Of a DNA stretch of 64,000 nt, positions 46,201-54,880 are shown piece by piece. The notes beneath the pieces are model-generated. The model was given only the letters and a program-made list of their open reading frames with translations. It made no database searches and was not told the DNA's origin. Both the position numbers and the translations under genes were made by a program. Within the stretch, counting starts at the first letter, position 1; every line of letters begins with the position of its first letter. The stretch is from Theristus sp. LFF4_11 (taxonomy: Eukaryota > Nematoda > Chromadorea > Monhysterida > Xyalidae), in NCBI GenBank assembly GCA_030248135.1, contig JASANC010004932.1, forward strand, positions 62,001-126,000, in the 5' to 3' direction.

Positions 46201-47527
46201 GGTATGAGCAATGATAAACAGTGAGATTATGGGCGACCGTTGTTTTTCGTCAAAAATCGCTATTTTTTTGAAAATTACACTGTAAAAATAAACTGAAACG
46301 TGTAAACCAAAAAATTTTTAATCACAAAAAAGCTCTCAAAGTGTTCTAACAGTGTTCCAAATTTTAAGCCATGAGGTTCTTGCTACAGCTAAATCAACCC
46401 TCTGTATTTCTCCACATTTGTCGATTTTTCTTGTTTTTCAGATATTCTGCTGTAGTGAGTGATAGGGGCAACATACCGTGAAAAAAAAAATAGTCAGAAA
46501 AACCTCCAACTGTTTTCTAATAGTGTTCCAATTTTCAGCTCTAAACACCTCAGCACACGCCAGTGAGAGCATTTTAGAATTGGAACCTTTTTTTTACTCA
46601 CACTGTACAACCAAAATACCGAAAGCTGCAACTAAACACGTCCAACCGTGCTGTAGTGCCCCAGCAAGCCGCGACGTTCTAGAGGTTGTTGAAAAACACC
46701 ATTCACCGTGTAGCCTGGCCGACGCTGAATTGGTGCAACGCTGTGCCGCAGTGTGCGGCAACGAACAACAACCGTACCGAACTACCTAAACGGGAGTGTT
46801 GCTCAGACGGTTTTCTCCAATTGCGTTTGCTTGCAGCTGCTGCCGACGCCGATGGCGGTCGAGCCGACGTGCGACTACCGTGCTGCGGTGGTGACGGTGG
46901 CCGTGCGTCTGCCGACCGGCTGCCCCGAGCGCACCGGCTTCACGCCGTCCGGACAGTCGGGGCTGGCGGTCGCCTCTGCCTTGTGCACGCTGACGCCCCA
47001 GCAGTGCAAGCTGCTGCAGACCGAGCACAAAGGTGGGGCGACACTGTGCGTGACGCAGAGTGAACGTGGAAAGTGTGACGTTTTTGTTGACAATCAGCAG
47101 TTTGAAATTCACGATAGTGGCGTTGTTGTTTTCAGTGCTGGTTTTCGCTCGAAAACAGCAGGTTTTTAGCTGTGACTAACCGCAAACAGCGAACTTCTTG
47201 TTATCCATGCAGCCGTAGTTAGTGGTGTAAGGCCAGTAGACGCTTCACAATTGCCTTCATGAAGAACCATTCCGTGGCGCACGGCGCAGCGACTCTTTGC
47301 GCATTCATGAACAGCAACACTGTCAACTAGCCCCATGTGATTTCTCTCGTATATTGCCGAATGCATTTCGTGACTCTTGTTAACACTCGCTTGCAGGGGA
47401 CGACTCGTCGCAGCGCAGGGTGGGCGCACGAAAGTCGCTGAAGCACGCGCGCGTCGTCCGCTGGCTGCGGCATGGCGTCGATCGCTCGATCGCGCTCAGC
47501 AATCAGATTCCAATTGGATCGTTGTGA
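26909..47527 (+). CDS. ATRN: attractin (single-pass membrane protein), complete
   Basis: Thirty exons give 1,390 codons including TGA (47525-47527), close to mammalian attractin length. Order: signal peptide, EGF, CUB, EGF, Kelch repeats, PSI modules, two laminin-type EGF modules, a membrane-proximal domain, one TM segment and a cytoplasmic tail with the attractin-family motifs MASRPF and PSGQSGLAVASAL. All exon phases close, given a GC donor at 44770 and the second AG of a tandem acceptor at 43763. Family knowledge: mammalian ATRN acts in agouti/melanocortin signalling and myelin maintenance; invertebrate orthologues are C. elegans TAG-53 and Drosophila Distracted. Exons are listed in the five block entries. 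The largest intron (31518-38369) contains a fucosyltransferase gene on the other strand and several transposons. Confidence 0.95.
28462..39522 (+). CDS. ATRN: attractin EGF and Kelch-repeat block
   Basis: Exons 28462-28643 (EGF: CNSAGHGVCNAQTGRCDCDD), 28796-28967, 29304-29403, 29529-~29684, 29949-30102, 31334-31517, 38370-38527, 39207-39297 and 39458-39522. Kelch signatures recur: SLYIFGGVIAQRNVTNELW, KMLVFFGYSPR, RVYLFGGYFARDL, GLLLTVGGNAHNVSD and SMYIYGGYNGRMLNDV. Together they form a six-blade propeller at roughly residues 250-605. Exon 29529 could instead end at 29660; both sites are in phase. The 6.85-kb intron after 31517 hosts the nested fucosyltransferase gene. Confidence 0.92.
30311..30403 (+). 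repeat. SINE-like repeat, copy 3, with GGATGG tail
   Basis: The same block as at 198-290 (CGTGCTGTTCATACAG, ATCGGAGTTTCCTGC, TTTTTGCGAAATAAAATAG) is followed by GATGGCTGGATGGAT. The foldback element at 30407 is inserted just after this tail. Confidence 0.55.
30407..31205. mobile_element. 799-bp foldback element, TA target site, CAGTCGAACTC ends
   Basis: Termini CAGTCGAACTCAC / GTGAGTTCGACTG are flanked by TA on both sides. The two halves (about 30407-30780 and 30840-31205) are inverted copies nearly throughout: AATCAGCTGATTGGTCGGC / GCCGACCAATCAGCTGATT, and (GAC)n on one arm mirrored by (GTC)n on the other. No transposase is present. The TA duplication and CAGT-starting ends suggest a non-autonomous Tc1-mariner/pogo-type element. 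Confidence 0.85.
31518..32271. other. left part of the large attractin intron
   Basis: The DNA is AT-rich. A TTTATT at about 31757-31762 could be the poly(A) signal of the nested minus-strand fucosyltransferase gene (stop at 32272). Nothing else is recognisable. Confidence 0.35.
32272..34703 (-). CDS. alpha-1,3-fucosyltransferase (GT10), nested in attractin intron
   Basis: Four exons join exactly in phase: 34226-34703, 33625-33805, 32826-33200 and 32272-32512; 424 aa plus TGA. Type II Golgi topology: short basic N-terminus, TM anchor at about residues 25-44 (FVPPVIALIVLGGLYRQSL), stem, catalytic domain. GT10 hallmarks: FNWTMTYRSDSDFPVPY, WFASNCNTPSRRERY, IDIYGACGEWICPK and the signature FYIAFENSVCRDYVTEK (about residues 273-289), then VPIVLERVTYQTYDLPPHSY. 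The C-terminal exon contains WCELCRRLHD. The enzyme transfers fucose from GDP-fucose to GlcNAc in alpha-1,3 linkage on N-glycans or Lewis-type acceptors in the Golgi; acceptor preference cannot be read here. The whole gene lies within the attractin intron on the opposite strand. Both larger introns contain the CCCGCGTCATGC repeat. Confidence 0.95.
34704..35270. other. region upstream of the nested fucosyltransferase gene
   Basis: It should contain the fucosyltransferase promoter. No motif stands out beyond general AT-richness. Confidence 0.3.
35271..36680. mobile_element. 1.4-kb mariner-type element, CAGGGTGAACCAAAA ends
   Basis: The left terminus CAGGGTGAACCAAAAAAGG is mirrored at the right (CCTTTTTTGGTTCACCCTG), flanked by TA (35269-35270 and 36681-36682). 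A minus-strand frame ends in SAVKTPSSAAELPPWHRRD ... and may be the 3' remnant of a transposase. Another copy in opposite inner orientation is at 45519-46605. This copy carries a nested element at 35908-36348. It belongs to the IS630/Tc1/mariner group by ends and TA target; no complete transposase remains. Confidence 0.85.
35908..36348. mobile_element. nested 441-bp element with CTAATAAACCCCC ends and poly-G tracts
   Basis: CCGTATTACCTCTAATAAAC at the left is mirrored by GTTTAATAGAGGTAATACAG at the right, with TA duplicated outside (35906-35907 and 36349-36350). Inside are palindromes of AATAAACCCCC/GGGGGTTTATT and runs of 7-11 G. It interrupts the older element 35271-36680; the sister copy at 45519-46605 lacks it. 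Confidence 0.8.
36681..37134. other. attractin intron, no feature seen
   Basis: AT-rich sequence with short runs such as (TAA)n near 37109-37120. No repeat or exon is recognised. Confidence 0.3.
37135..37872. repeat. 738-bp inverted-repeat element built on GCAACTTTGCCACT
   Basis: The left end GTCAACTTTGCCACTATAAA and the right end (its inverse, TTTAGTGGCAAAGTTGAC) bracket further inverted matches: GGGGCCGCATCTTTGCCACTG and CTACAGGGTGTT. The motif TTTGCCAC occurs at least three times on the left arm and four times, inverted, on the right. The middle (about 37216-37739) has no ORF of note. No clear target duplication. Confidence 0.75.
39754..42589 (+). CDS. ATRN: attractin PSI-module block
   Basis: Exons 39754-40025, 40299-40602, 40826-40929, 41229-41398, 41791-41957, 42096-42195 and 42474-42589. 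Cys-rich PSI-like signatures appear repeatedly (CPQCCDACLLQYRQGVKC, CSDYNDCKQCSTHRSCMWC, LTCAECQAIGPRCGWCDD). Between them lies a low-complexity Ser/Thr/Pro/Gly stretch (about residues 700-850) including NGGVGGSLNGAPATQPPTEK, longer than I would expect and probably a disordered insert. Confidence 0.88.
42703..42777 (+). repeat. 24-bp minisatellite, about three units
   Basis: The unit TGCGAGCAGACACGCACGCG + CAAA is repeated three times without change, then breaks off into GCGAGCTCACAG. It is intronic in attractin. Perfect identity implies recent expansion. Confidence 0.9.
42905..43090 (+). repeat. tRNA-like SINE, forward copy
   Basis: It matches the complement of 6385-6525. It contains GGGGCTCGATCCCCCGAAC, similar to a pol III B box and T-loop, followed by GAATAAATAAGG. 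About 215 bases on, GGTAGCGCGATAGACTACGG (complement of 43309-43328) looks like the D-arm half of a tRNA in the other direction. Attractin intron. Confidence 0.5.
43405..44769 (+). CDS. ATRN: attractin laminin-EGF and membrane-proximal block
   Basis: Exons 43405-43563, 43764-43856, 44005-44105, 44190-44262 and 44606-44769. Laminin-type EGF modules are CQCNGHSTCTNET ... GRHCQRCQPGYYGEARNGG and CYCTTKGVTGRACDDC. The next domain has DYIFTFQLDIRHEQDKYLTK and INFVARPTK, the conserved attractin pattern. Acceptor choice: GCAG|GAG at 43761 would create a stop, while GAG|AC three bases later keeps the frame. After 44769 the homologous reading IK|ISFAQ requires a GC donor (AAG|GCGAGA). Confidence 0.88.
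45097..47527 (+). CDS. ATRN: attractin transmembrane segment and cytoplasmic tail
   Basis: Exons 45097-45155, 45237-45384, 46837-47032 and 47397-47527. The TM segment (WLKFFMIFSG + CFFGLLLFIGVTW, about residues 1222-1245) is followed by basic RIKVLILLHRRRQQM and the family motif EMAHMASRPFGCAQLEL. After a 1.45-kb intron carrying a mariner-type element comes AAVVTVAVRLPTGCPER and PSGQSGLAVASAL, strongly conserved in attractin tails. The last exon is basic (RRVGARKSLKHARVVRWLRH) and ends IPIGSL. Confidence 0.92.
45519..46605. mobile_element. mariner-type element, CAGGGTGAACCAAAA family, copy 2
   Basis: The left end CAGGGTGAACCAAAAAAAGG and right end CCTTTTTTTTACTCACACTG are a slightly decayed inverted pair, with TA at 45517-45518 and 46606-46607. 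Inner segments match the 35271-36680 copy in reverse (AGTGTTCCAATTTTCAGCTC and others). It lies in the attractin intron between the TM exon and the tail exons. Confidence 0.8.
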
Positions 47528-48271
47528 TTGAGTCGCTTGTGCCATCCGTTGTTAAGGCTCATTCATGCACTCGCGCACGCGTCACTTTGCAACGTGCAGC
47601 TGCGCTGTTTTTGCTCCATGAATGTGTGGCGAAATGAAGCCGCGTAAAGCGCTTCAAACTTCCATGAATGCGGCTTTAGGGTGCTCGGTTATTTATTGAC
47701 GCCAAATTATTTTGTGCAAACTGTGTACATTACTTTTGCGTGCTCGCTCACTGTACATTCTTCCGATAGTGCTTTATATCTCATTGTTCTTTCTCCACGT
47801 TCTCGTTTCGTTGTTGATTTCTATTTTGTGCATTTTTTGTTTTCAATTGTTCAGCTTCGCAACAAGCCGTAACTTGGCGTTCGAAGTGTTTTGAATGTAC
47901 AAATGCTTGAAATTTTCCTGATTGTGAATCGTTTTAGTTTGCAGCTGTGGTCGACCGTTTGTTCTCGTTTTGTTTTGTTCAAATGCAGTTGATATGAGTT
48001 GTGATATCGGTGGTTTATGGGGAATGTTGCCTGTATTCTGCTGTTTGAGCACTGTCCGTGAAGTTTTCTGCTAGGGCATTAAAATTCCACAAGGCAGTTG
48101 TTTTTTGAGTGCGTTGTTCAACACCAGACAGTGCAAAACTGATGCCTGTCAATTTCTTCCGATTTCTCGAGTTTCTTTCCATTTTTTTTGTTCTCTGCGC
48201 TGTGCGTGTTTGCTATGCAGCAATGGAAGTGAACTTCGATTTGTCGAAAATTCCAATATGAAATGGTGTTG

Positions 48272-48277
48272 AATAAA
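48272..48277 (+). terminator. poly(A) signal for attractin
   Basis: AATAAATAAAA lies 745 bases after the attractin stop codon; no earlier AATAAA follows the stop. The 3' UTR would then be about 0.75 kb. It contains a CATTCATGAA-type repeat near 47545-47680. Confidence 0.55.
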
Positions 48278-48362
48278 TAAAAGTATAAATCAGTCTGCGA
48301 CGTGAATAGTCTTTGCAGTGGTTTGTAAAACGAAGCAACTTGACAGTGTTGGTCTCATTGTT

Positions 48363-48368
48363 TTTATT
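48363..48368 (-). terminator. poly(A) signal for the peptide-precursor gene
   Basis: TTTATT on the plus strand is AATAAA on the minus strand, 251 bases past the stop of the 48619-49416 gene. It faces the attractin poly(A) signal about 90 bases away, so the two genes converge. Confidence 0.5.
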
Positions 48369-48618
48369 CAGTCAAATCAAGGATCAGGAGTTTAATCGAA
48401 TGAGCTTTATCAATAAATAGATGCGAGAAAAGATGAAAGTAGCCAAACTGAAACTACAGTCCATTGTGTGTGCAAGCAAATCGTGCAGTTCGCCATGCTG
48501 ATTGGCTGCATCGAACTGGTAAGGAACAATCAATGAGCCCAACCAATCAGCGAATGGTTTTCCGTTCGAATATTTGTTTCATGTTTTGAATGTTGCAACG
48601 TGCGACATTGTTGATCAA

Positions 48619-49416
48619 TCAGAACCACGTGTACAACGGCAGCGACTGCACCAGGCGACGTCGTCGGTACTCTGGCTGGTCACCAACGAACATTGGCTCG
48701 CTCAGGAAGCGGCGTGGCCGGCTGATCATTGCTGGCGCGGCCGGTGAGCGCGACGAAAGCAGAGCTGCAAGCACAACAAACGCACTCCGGTTTGCTCTCG
48801 AGTTTCCATGTACACGGTGACCAGCCTGTATTTTTAGTTGTGGTTCGTTGCCGGGGCCTCACCCTGGTGGCGTTCGGTTTCATCGAAGCTCAGTAAGCTA
48901 ACGCAGATTGATCCAACGATCGTTGCGAAAATTTACAGCATATTTAGTTCATTTATCTGACTCGTGTTCTATGGGAATGAATTTGAGCACCTTAAAAGGG
49001 CATTCATGACAACTTTTTTTGTGGTAGTCGCGACCTGTTATTTGAGGTAAATGTTCGTACAAAAAACTGCTTGTTTTAAAACACTATTACTGTCCTCGAC
49101 AGTCCATAACTGCTATCTGTGTTAGGGTTGGCATGAGAAATAAAACCGGTGTTTTTGTTTTTTTCTTGCAAAATAAAAAACCAGTTATTTACTTCAATTT
49201 TTTTTGAAAATTTTGGCAGTTGGTTATATATTTTTTATACGAATGTTTTTACCATATTTGCTAAAACACTGCAGGATGACAAAAACGCGTGGACGAACCA
49301 TCCGAGTTTGACGATGAGAGTGGGATGATCAAATAGGCGCCACCGGCTTGTGACGGTCGACTGAGCGCCAGCAACGCACAAACGAACAACACGGAAGCGT
49401 GCACGATTTGCTGCAT
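48619..49416 (-). CDS. small secreted peptide precursor (neuropeptide-like)
   Basis: Exon 1 (49299-49416) encodes MQQIVHASVLFVCALLALSR, a clean signal peptide, then PSQAGGAYLIIPLSSSNSD, and ends at a GTTCGT donor in phase 1. Exon 2 (48619-48764) begins after TTGTGCTTGCAG, completes the split codon and runs 47 codons to TGA: 87 aa in all. Exon 2 contains basic sites typical of prohormone processing, RPRR then RRRR, which would release FLSEPMFVGDQPEY and a C-terminal LVQSLPLYTWF. The only Cys is in the signal peptide, and there is no C-terminal Gly for amidation. A poly(A) signal follows at 48368. I do not recognise the peptide family. Alternatives: a short secreted effector, or a chance signal ORF; the in-frame splice and low-Cys basic layout argue for a real precursor. 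Confidence 0.65.
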
Positions 49417-49482
49417 GGTGCCGGTGCCGGTGCTTGCGCGGTGCAAGTGCATTTGAGAATGCTGTATGTCTTTGTACAGTGT

Positions 49483-49678
49483 GTTCGTTTAAACCTGTCA
49501 CTTTTCTCACAGAATACAGAGCATGCGATCAGCATCGAATTGCAGTGAGAAGAACGAAACGTTTGGTTGAACTCAAAACCCACTTGTGGCTAAATATGTT
49601 TTCTTGGAACTCCGATCCTGTTATTCTTTCTTTCTCGAGCTCTGTGTTCTGCGATAAAAGTAACAGGTTCAAACGAAC
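49483..49678. mobile_element. MITE with TTTAAACCTGTCA ends, copy 2
   Basis: GTTCGTTTAAACCTGTCA is mirrored by TAACAGGTTCAAACGAAC, with CAGAATACAGAGC / GCTCTGTGTTCTG just inside. It is the same family as 3056-3264, located 67 bases upstream of the start codon of the peptide-precursor gene, so it could lie in its promoter or 5' UTR. Confidence 0.8.
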
Positions 49679-50863
49679 CTACTCTACATTTCAAACGATA
49701 CACCTAGGCAAAATAAAACAGCTGTGACAGAGAATGTTACACACTTTTTCCTATGCCACCATGATCACGATAAAAAAAAATTGATGCCAGCTTGCAGTAA
49801 AAATGGTTGCAGAAAAGTGAAACCGAAGCTGCAGGTTTAATTTTGGTGTGGTTTAACAATGAATACACATAACATAAAGAATAACCGTCCTCACTGAGCT
49901 CAAGCTACATACACATTGCATATTTCCTGAGGTATCTGATGTCTTTACTATTTTATAGCTGAGCAGGCAATTGGAATCAAATAAACGCGCTGGAACACCA
50001 GAAATGTAGTTTGAAGCAAATAAAACTTTGGACTAGAGCCACGGGGTATGGTTTCTGTTGTATCTACAAGTTACCTGATCTTCAAGCAATTTATCCAAAT
50101 GTCGAAAAAAGGTTCGAAAAAGCATGTTGTTAGAAAGTGGAAAAAGATCAATGAAAAAATGATCGCAACAGTTGTTTAGGACCTGATTTTCAGGGACATT
50201 GCGGAAAAATTCGTGCCTGGCTGTAACCACCCGTGCCTATTCAGAGGTATTTCAGCCAACCGAACGCAATGAGGATTCCGTTGCGTCTTGCAACCGACAG
50301 AAGAAAGTGTGCCACGCTCTGATAAGCCGAGTCCGAGTATACGACACTGTTTTTTTAATAATGAATCCAAAGGAGTGCGCAACATGTGGGTGTGTGTCTT
50401 TGTGTTGTTTGTTCCATTCGTGCAATGCTATTATTAGAAATCTCATTCCATATCGGAAGGCGGTGTTTAAATGAAAAAATTTTCTTTTAAAATGAGCAGC
50501 GTGTCACGGGTCCCAAAGGATATTCCGTTTCATAGTGAAGTAATGTACCGCTGTTTACATTGGGTGGCAGCGCTGTGCGCGCCCGGTAGGATCCGGAAAG
50601 AGTGGTTTTGTCAACTCGAATAGCTATGTTGTTTATATGTACACCCACAACAACAAAAATTGAATTCACGTACAATCCAGTTTTCAAGCAGGTTTTTTTG
50701 CTGGGAAATGGCTAAACAGTGTTGCAAATTTGTTTGGAATAACCGTTTGCATGCGACGGACGTAACTACAATGTAGCTTCGTTGGTGTTTCGTTGCGTTT
50801 ACAGCGCTGAAATTGAGATTGCTGACAAACCCAAGGCCAAACATGTCGACTGATCCCAAGTGC
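49679..50863. other. intergenic, no gene recognised
   Basis: Only short, unsupported open frames are present. No repeat, RNA gene or splice pattern that I can defend. Composition is AT-rich. Confidence 0.35.
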
Positions 50864-52524
50864 TTAAGAGCCAGTTCGTGTAAGAAGCGGGAAATTTCCG
50901 GAAAGCTATGTCACGGATTTGGCTTAAACTTTCAGGATCCTTTAAGTTACGCAAGAAAACATGCCCGCTGCCCTTATTTTGGTCAGATTTGAAAGTTTTC
51001 TCAGTTTTCAGCCAAATGTTTGAAGCCGGGTCATGGTCAAAAACTGAAATTTTCACAAAAACAGTCATAACTTGCGCATACTTGAAGATAACAAGAAAAT
51101 TCAAAAACCATGTTGTAGAGCTCGTCGAGGCGCATTTTTTTGGCATAGCAACCATACTTTGAAAATGTTTCATTGGTTCACTAAAGTAAAAAAACCAAAA
51201 TTTTCGACCCCCCAAAAAACGGTCAAATTTTCGGGAAAATGCCTGTCAGTTGAAATAACGGAATTGCGGCAGTGGGGGACTATGATAGCAAAACACTACT
51301 GGTTGGTGGGGGGTTCAGTGCATTATTCGTTTCTCCGGAGCTCAGAGAGCCAAAGCACTTTTTTGCGCCACAAGTTGGGTACATCGAAAATGGACTTTTT
51401 AGACTTTGCTTCATTCAAGTGTACAGAACTCTGGTTTCCCGCAACCAAATGCAAAAATTCAAACGCCATCGAATAGAGCTTGCGAAAACGCATATTTTTG
51501 ATATTGAAATCATTATTTGATAAGCAATCGTTTGTCTGTTGAAAAGCAAAAACGTCATTTTATGAAGGGTGAAAGCAGCGCGATGGTGGATTTGCACTCC
51601 CCACGTTCAAGTTTACCAATAAACGTCAGTTTTTTGGGTTGTTTTCAACGCTGAGCAAAATTGAAGTAATCTCATCTGTAATTTGGGTTTAGTGAGGCCT
51701 GATTTTGGCCATATTCTGACCAAAAAACTCAATATTTGCCCCGAAATTTGTGTCGTTTTCTTTGCTACCAAGGCCAAACAAAATGTCTTCCTTTTTCAGG
51801 TTGTTGAAAGCACTGACACAAGTGAAATGTTGCATCAACTCTGTTTTAAAATGATTAACTTCAGTTTTTGGCAAACGTTCGGGCCAGAAAATGAAACAAA
51901 ATGTTTGGCAGTGGCCTTCATATTTTCAAGTTATCGATGTGCAGCACAACGCGTTTTGTGATGTGCATGTGGGCCATCTCCTGTTCAATGCTTGTTGTTC
52001 TTTTTATAGTTCAAAAATTTTGTGCAAGCCTGATGTGCTAACAGAAAATGTTTCGCTTGAACACTCAATTTCACTTTGTCACCGAACTGGTTGTTCTAAA
52101 CCGGTTGACGTGTTCTTGGGATGCACAAAAGCGGGTTCAAAAACACGGGTTTCCGACAAAGAGGCGAAAAAAATTCAGAACAGCAACTCCAAAAGTTTTT
52201 CTTTATTTCATGGAACAGACTCCGTAATACGAATCAAATATCACATTTGTGTGCGTGCGGTGCCGATCTGAGATGTAACCCCTCAACTGACTGGGCTATC
52301 GCACCACGCGCACACGACTGGTGCAAAGCGAATACACAGGGTGTCCCAAAAAACATAACAAAAGTAAATGGCTCGTGCGGCCGACTGGTTGCACGTGAAG
52401 CCGTGAAATTTGAAACACTTTTAGAACTAAAGAACACATTTTGTGTGTTCAAATTTTATCCCGAAATTCTAGTTTTTCAATAATATTTCGCAGAAATGCG
52501 TAAAAACTCAAAAATCACCTAACT

Positions 52525-52851
52525 TCAGCATTTTGACTCAGGATAAACATCGTTGTCGTCATCGAGATTCACATGTGGCAGTGGCGCAAATTCATCTTCA
52601 GCTTCGTCTTCACTGATGTCATCAGGTTCATCCTCTCGACCCTTTAGTTTCATTTTTTTCAGCTGCTCAATGTCTTTTTCATTGTTCTCAATGATTGCTG
52701 ACATTCGTTGTTCGAAACTGATGAGCACTTTCTGGTGCAGCGCCCGATCATCGTTGATTTTTTGCACACCACTGCGAATTTTGCTTTTAAAATCGTCGAA
52801 ACTGTTGGGCGCCGAACGGTACACAATGTCCTTTAGGTGCCCCAAACCCAT
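52525..52851 (-). pseudogene. mariner-type transposase C-terminal fragment
   Basis: An open frame of about 108 codons starts GLGHLKDIVYRSAPNSFDDF and continues with INDDRALHQKVLISFEQRM, typical of the C-terminal quarter of mariner-like transposases (WGxLKxxVY, then R/H-rich helices). An acidic tail (DDISEDEAEDEF) precedes the stop. The catalytic DDE/D core is absent, so it cannot be active alone. Confidence 0.7.
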
Positions 52852-52869
52852 AAGTCAAGAGGAAAATTT

Positions 52870-53215
52870 AAACAAGTGCGCGAGTGGCTGTCGGCGTCGT
52901 TCGGTGACAGCTGGATCGGCCGCATGGGAAGAATTGAATGGCCCGAGAGGAGTCCGGACATGAAGCCTTTGACTTTTGCGTTTGGGGGCATCTGACGGAT
53001 AATGTGGGACATTTTCGGCGCCCACCGCTACAGCGGTGTGTAAAAAAATCATCGATGATCGACTGCTGCACCAGAAAGTGATCATCAGTTTCAAATCTTG
53101 AATGTCGGCGTTCATTGAGAACAATGGAAAACACATTGAGCAGCCAAGAAAAAATGAAACTAAAGGGTCGAGAGGATAAACCTGATGTTTATCTTGAGTC
53201 AAAAAACTGAATTTA
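52870..53215 (+). pseudogene. second mariner-type transposase fragment, opposite strand
   Basis: The plus strand reads RIEWPERSPDMKPLTFAFGG, the WPxRSPDLxPLDFFLWG motif of mariner-like transposases. It continues with stop codons and a deletion to IIDDRLLHQKVIISF and IENNGKHIEQ. It is more decayed than its mirror partner at 52525-52851. Confidence 0.65.
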
Positions 53216-54880
53216 GATGATTTTTGAGTTTGTACGTATTTCTGCTGAAATATTATTGAAAAATTAGATTTTCGGGATAAAATTTGAACACACAAAATGT
53301 GTTCCTTAGTTCTAAAAGTGTTTCAAATTTCACGGCTTCACGTGCAACCAGTCGGCCGCACGAGCCATTTACTTTTGTTTTGTTTTTTTGGGACACCCTG
53401 TGTATTCGCTTTGCACCAGTCGTGTGCGCGTGGTGCGATAGCCCAGTCAGTTGAGGGGTTACATCTCAGATCGGCACCGCACGCACACAAATGTGATATT
53501 TGATTCGTATCATGAAATGAAGAAAAAACTTTTTGGAGTTGCTGTTCCGAATTTTGTTTTCGCCTCTTTGTCGGAAACCCGTGTTTTTGAACCCGCTTTT
53601 GTGCATCCCAAGAACACGTCAACCGGTTTAGAACAACCAGTTCGGTGACAAAGTGAAATCGAGTGTTCAAGCGAAACATTTTCTGTTAGCACATCAGGCT
53701 TGCACAATTTTTTGAACTATAAAAAGAACAACAGGCATTGAACAGGAGATGGTCCACATGCATATCACAAAACGCGTTGTGCTGCACATAGATAACCTGA
53801 AAATATGAAGGCCACTGCCAAACATTTTGTTTTATTTTCTGGCCCGAACGTTTGCCAAAAACTGAACTTAATCATTTTAAAACAAAGTTGATGCAACATT
53901 TCACTTGTGTCAGTGCTTTCAACAACCTGAAAAAGGAAGACATTTTGTTTGGCCTTGGTGGCAAAGAAAACGACACAAATTTTGGGGCAAATATTGAGTT
54001 TTTGGCCAGAATATGGCTAAAATCAGGCCTCACTAAACCCAAATTACAGATGAGATCACTTCAATTTTGCTCAGCGTTGAAAACAACCCAAAAAAACTGA
54101 TGTTTATGTGGTAAACTTTAACGTGGGGAGTGCAAATCCACCATCGCGCTGCTTTCACCCTTCAAAAAATGACGTTTTTGCTTTTCAACAGACAAACGAC
54201 TGCTTATCAACTAATGATTTTAATATCAAAAATATGCGTTTTCGCAAGCTCTATTCGATGGCGTTTGAATTGTTGCATTTGGTTGCGGGAAACCAGAGTT
54301 TTGTACACTTGAATGCAGCAAGGTCGAAAAAGTCCATTTTCGATGTACCCAACTTGTGGCGCAAAAAAGTGCTTTGGCTCTCCGAACTCCGGAGAAACGA
54401 ATGGTGCACTGAACCCCCCACCAACCAGTAGTGTTTCGCTATCATAGTCCCCCACTGCCGCAATTCCGTTATTTCAACTGACAGACATTTTCCCAAAAAT
54501 TTGACCGTTTTTTGGGGGGTCGAAAATTTTGGTTTTTTGACTTTAGTGAACCAATGAAACATTTTTAAAACATGATTGCTATGCCAAAAAGATGCGCCTC
54601 GACGAGCTCTATAACCTGGTTTTTGAATTTTCTTGTTATCTTTAAGTATGCGCAAGTTATGACTGTTTTTGTGAAAATTTCAGTTTTTGACCATGAATGT
54701 CAACCCGGCGTCAAACATTTGGCTGAAAACTGAGAAAACTTTCAAATCTGACCAAAATAAGGGCAGCGGGCATGATTTCTTGCGTAACTTAAAGGATCCT
54801 GAAAGTTTAAGCCAAATCCGTGACATAGCTTTCCGGGTTTACTAGCAAATTTCCCGCTTCTTACACGAACTGGCTCTTAA

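Larger units (their letters stand above)
52337..53400. mobile_element. centre of palindrome: two Tc1/mariner ends, CAGGGTGTCCCAAAA
   Basis: CAGGGTGTCCCAAAAAACAT at the left is mirrored by TTTTTTTGGGACACCCTG at the right. Outside, ATACA and TGTAT are also mirrored, so there is no direct TA duplication. Each half runs from this terminus inwards through the 3' end of a transposase gene, so both halves derive from the same end of the element. Confidence 0.8.
50864..54880. repeat. 4-kb palindrome with 1.47-kb arms
   Basis: Left arm 50864-52336 and right arm 53401-54880 are inverted copies with few differences. Both start TTAAGAGCCAGTTCGTG when read inwards and share long blocks (CTTTAAGTTACGCAAGAAA, CGGTCAAATTTTCGGGAAAA-like, TTGCGGCAGTGGGGGACTAT). 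The centre (52337-53400) consists of two mariner-type ends facing outwards. Each arm has a 134-codon open frame at the mirrored place (51072-51476 + and 54251-54655 -). These differ at only about a dozen residues but match no domain, so they may simply reflect DNA similarity. It may be a giant foldback transposon or a recent inverted duplication. Confidence 0.9.
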
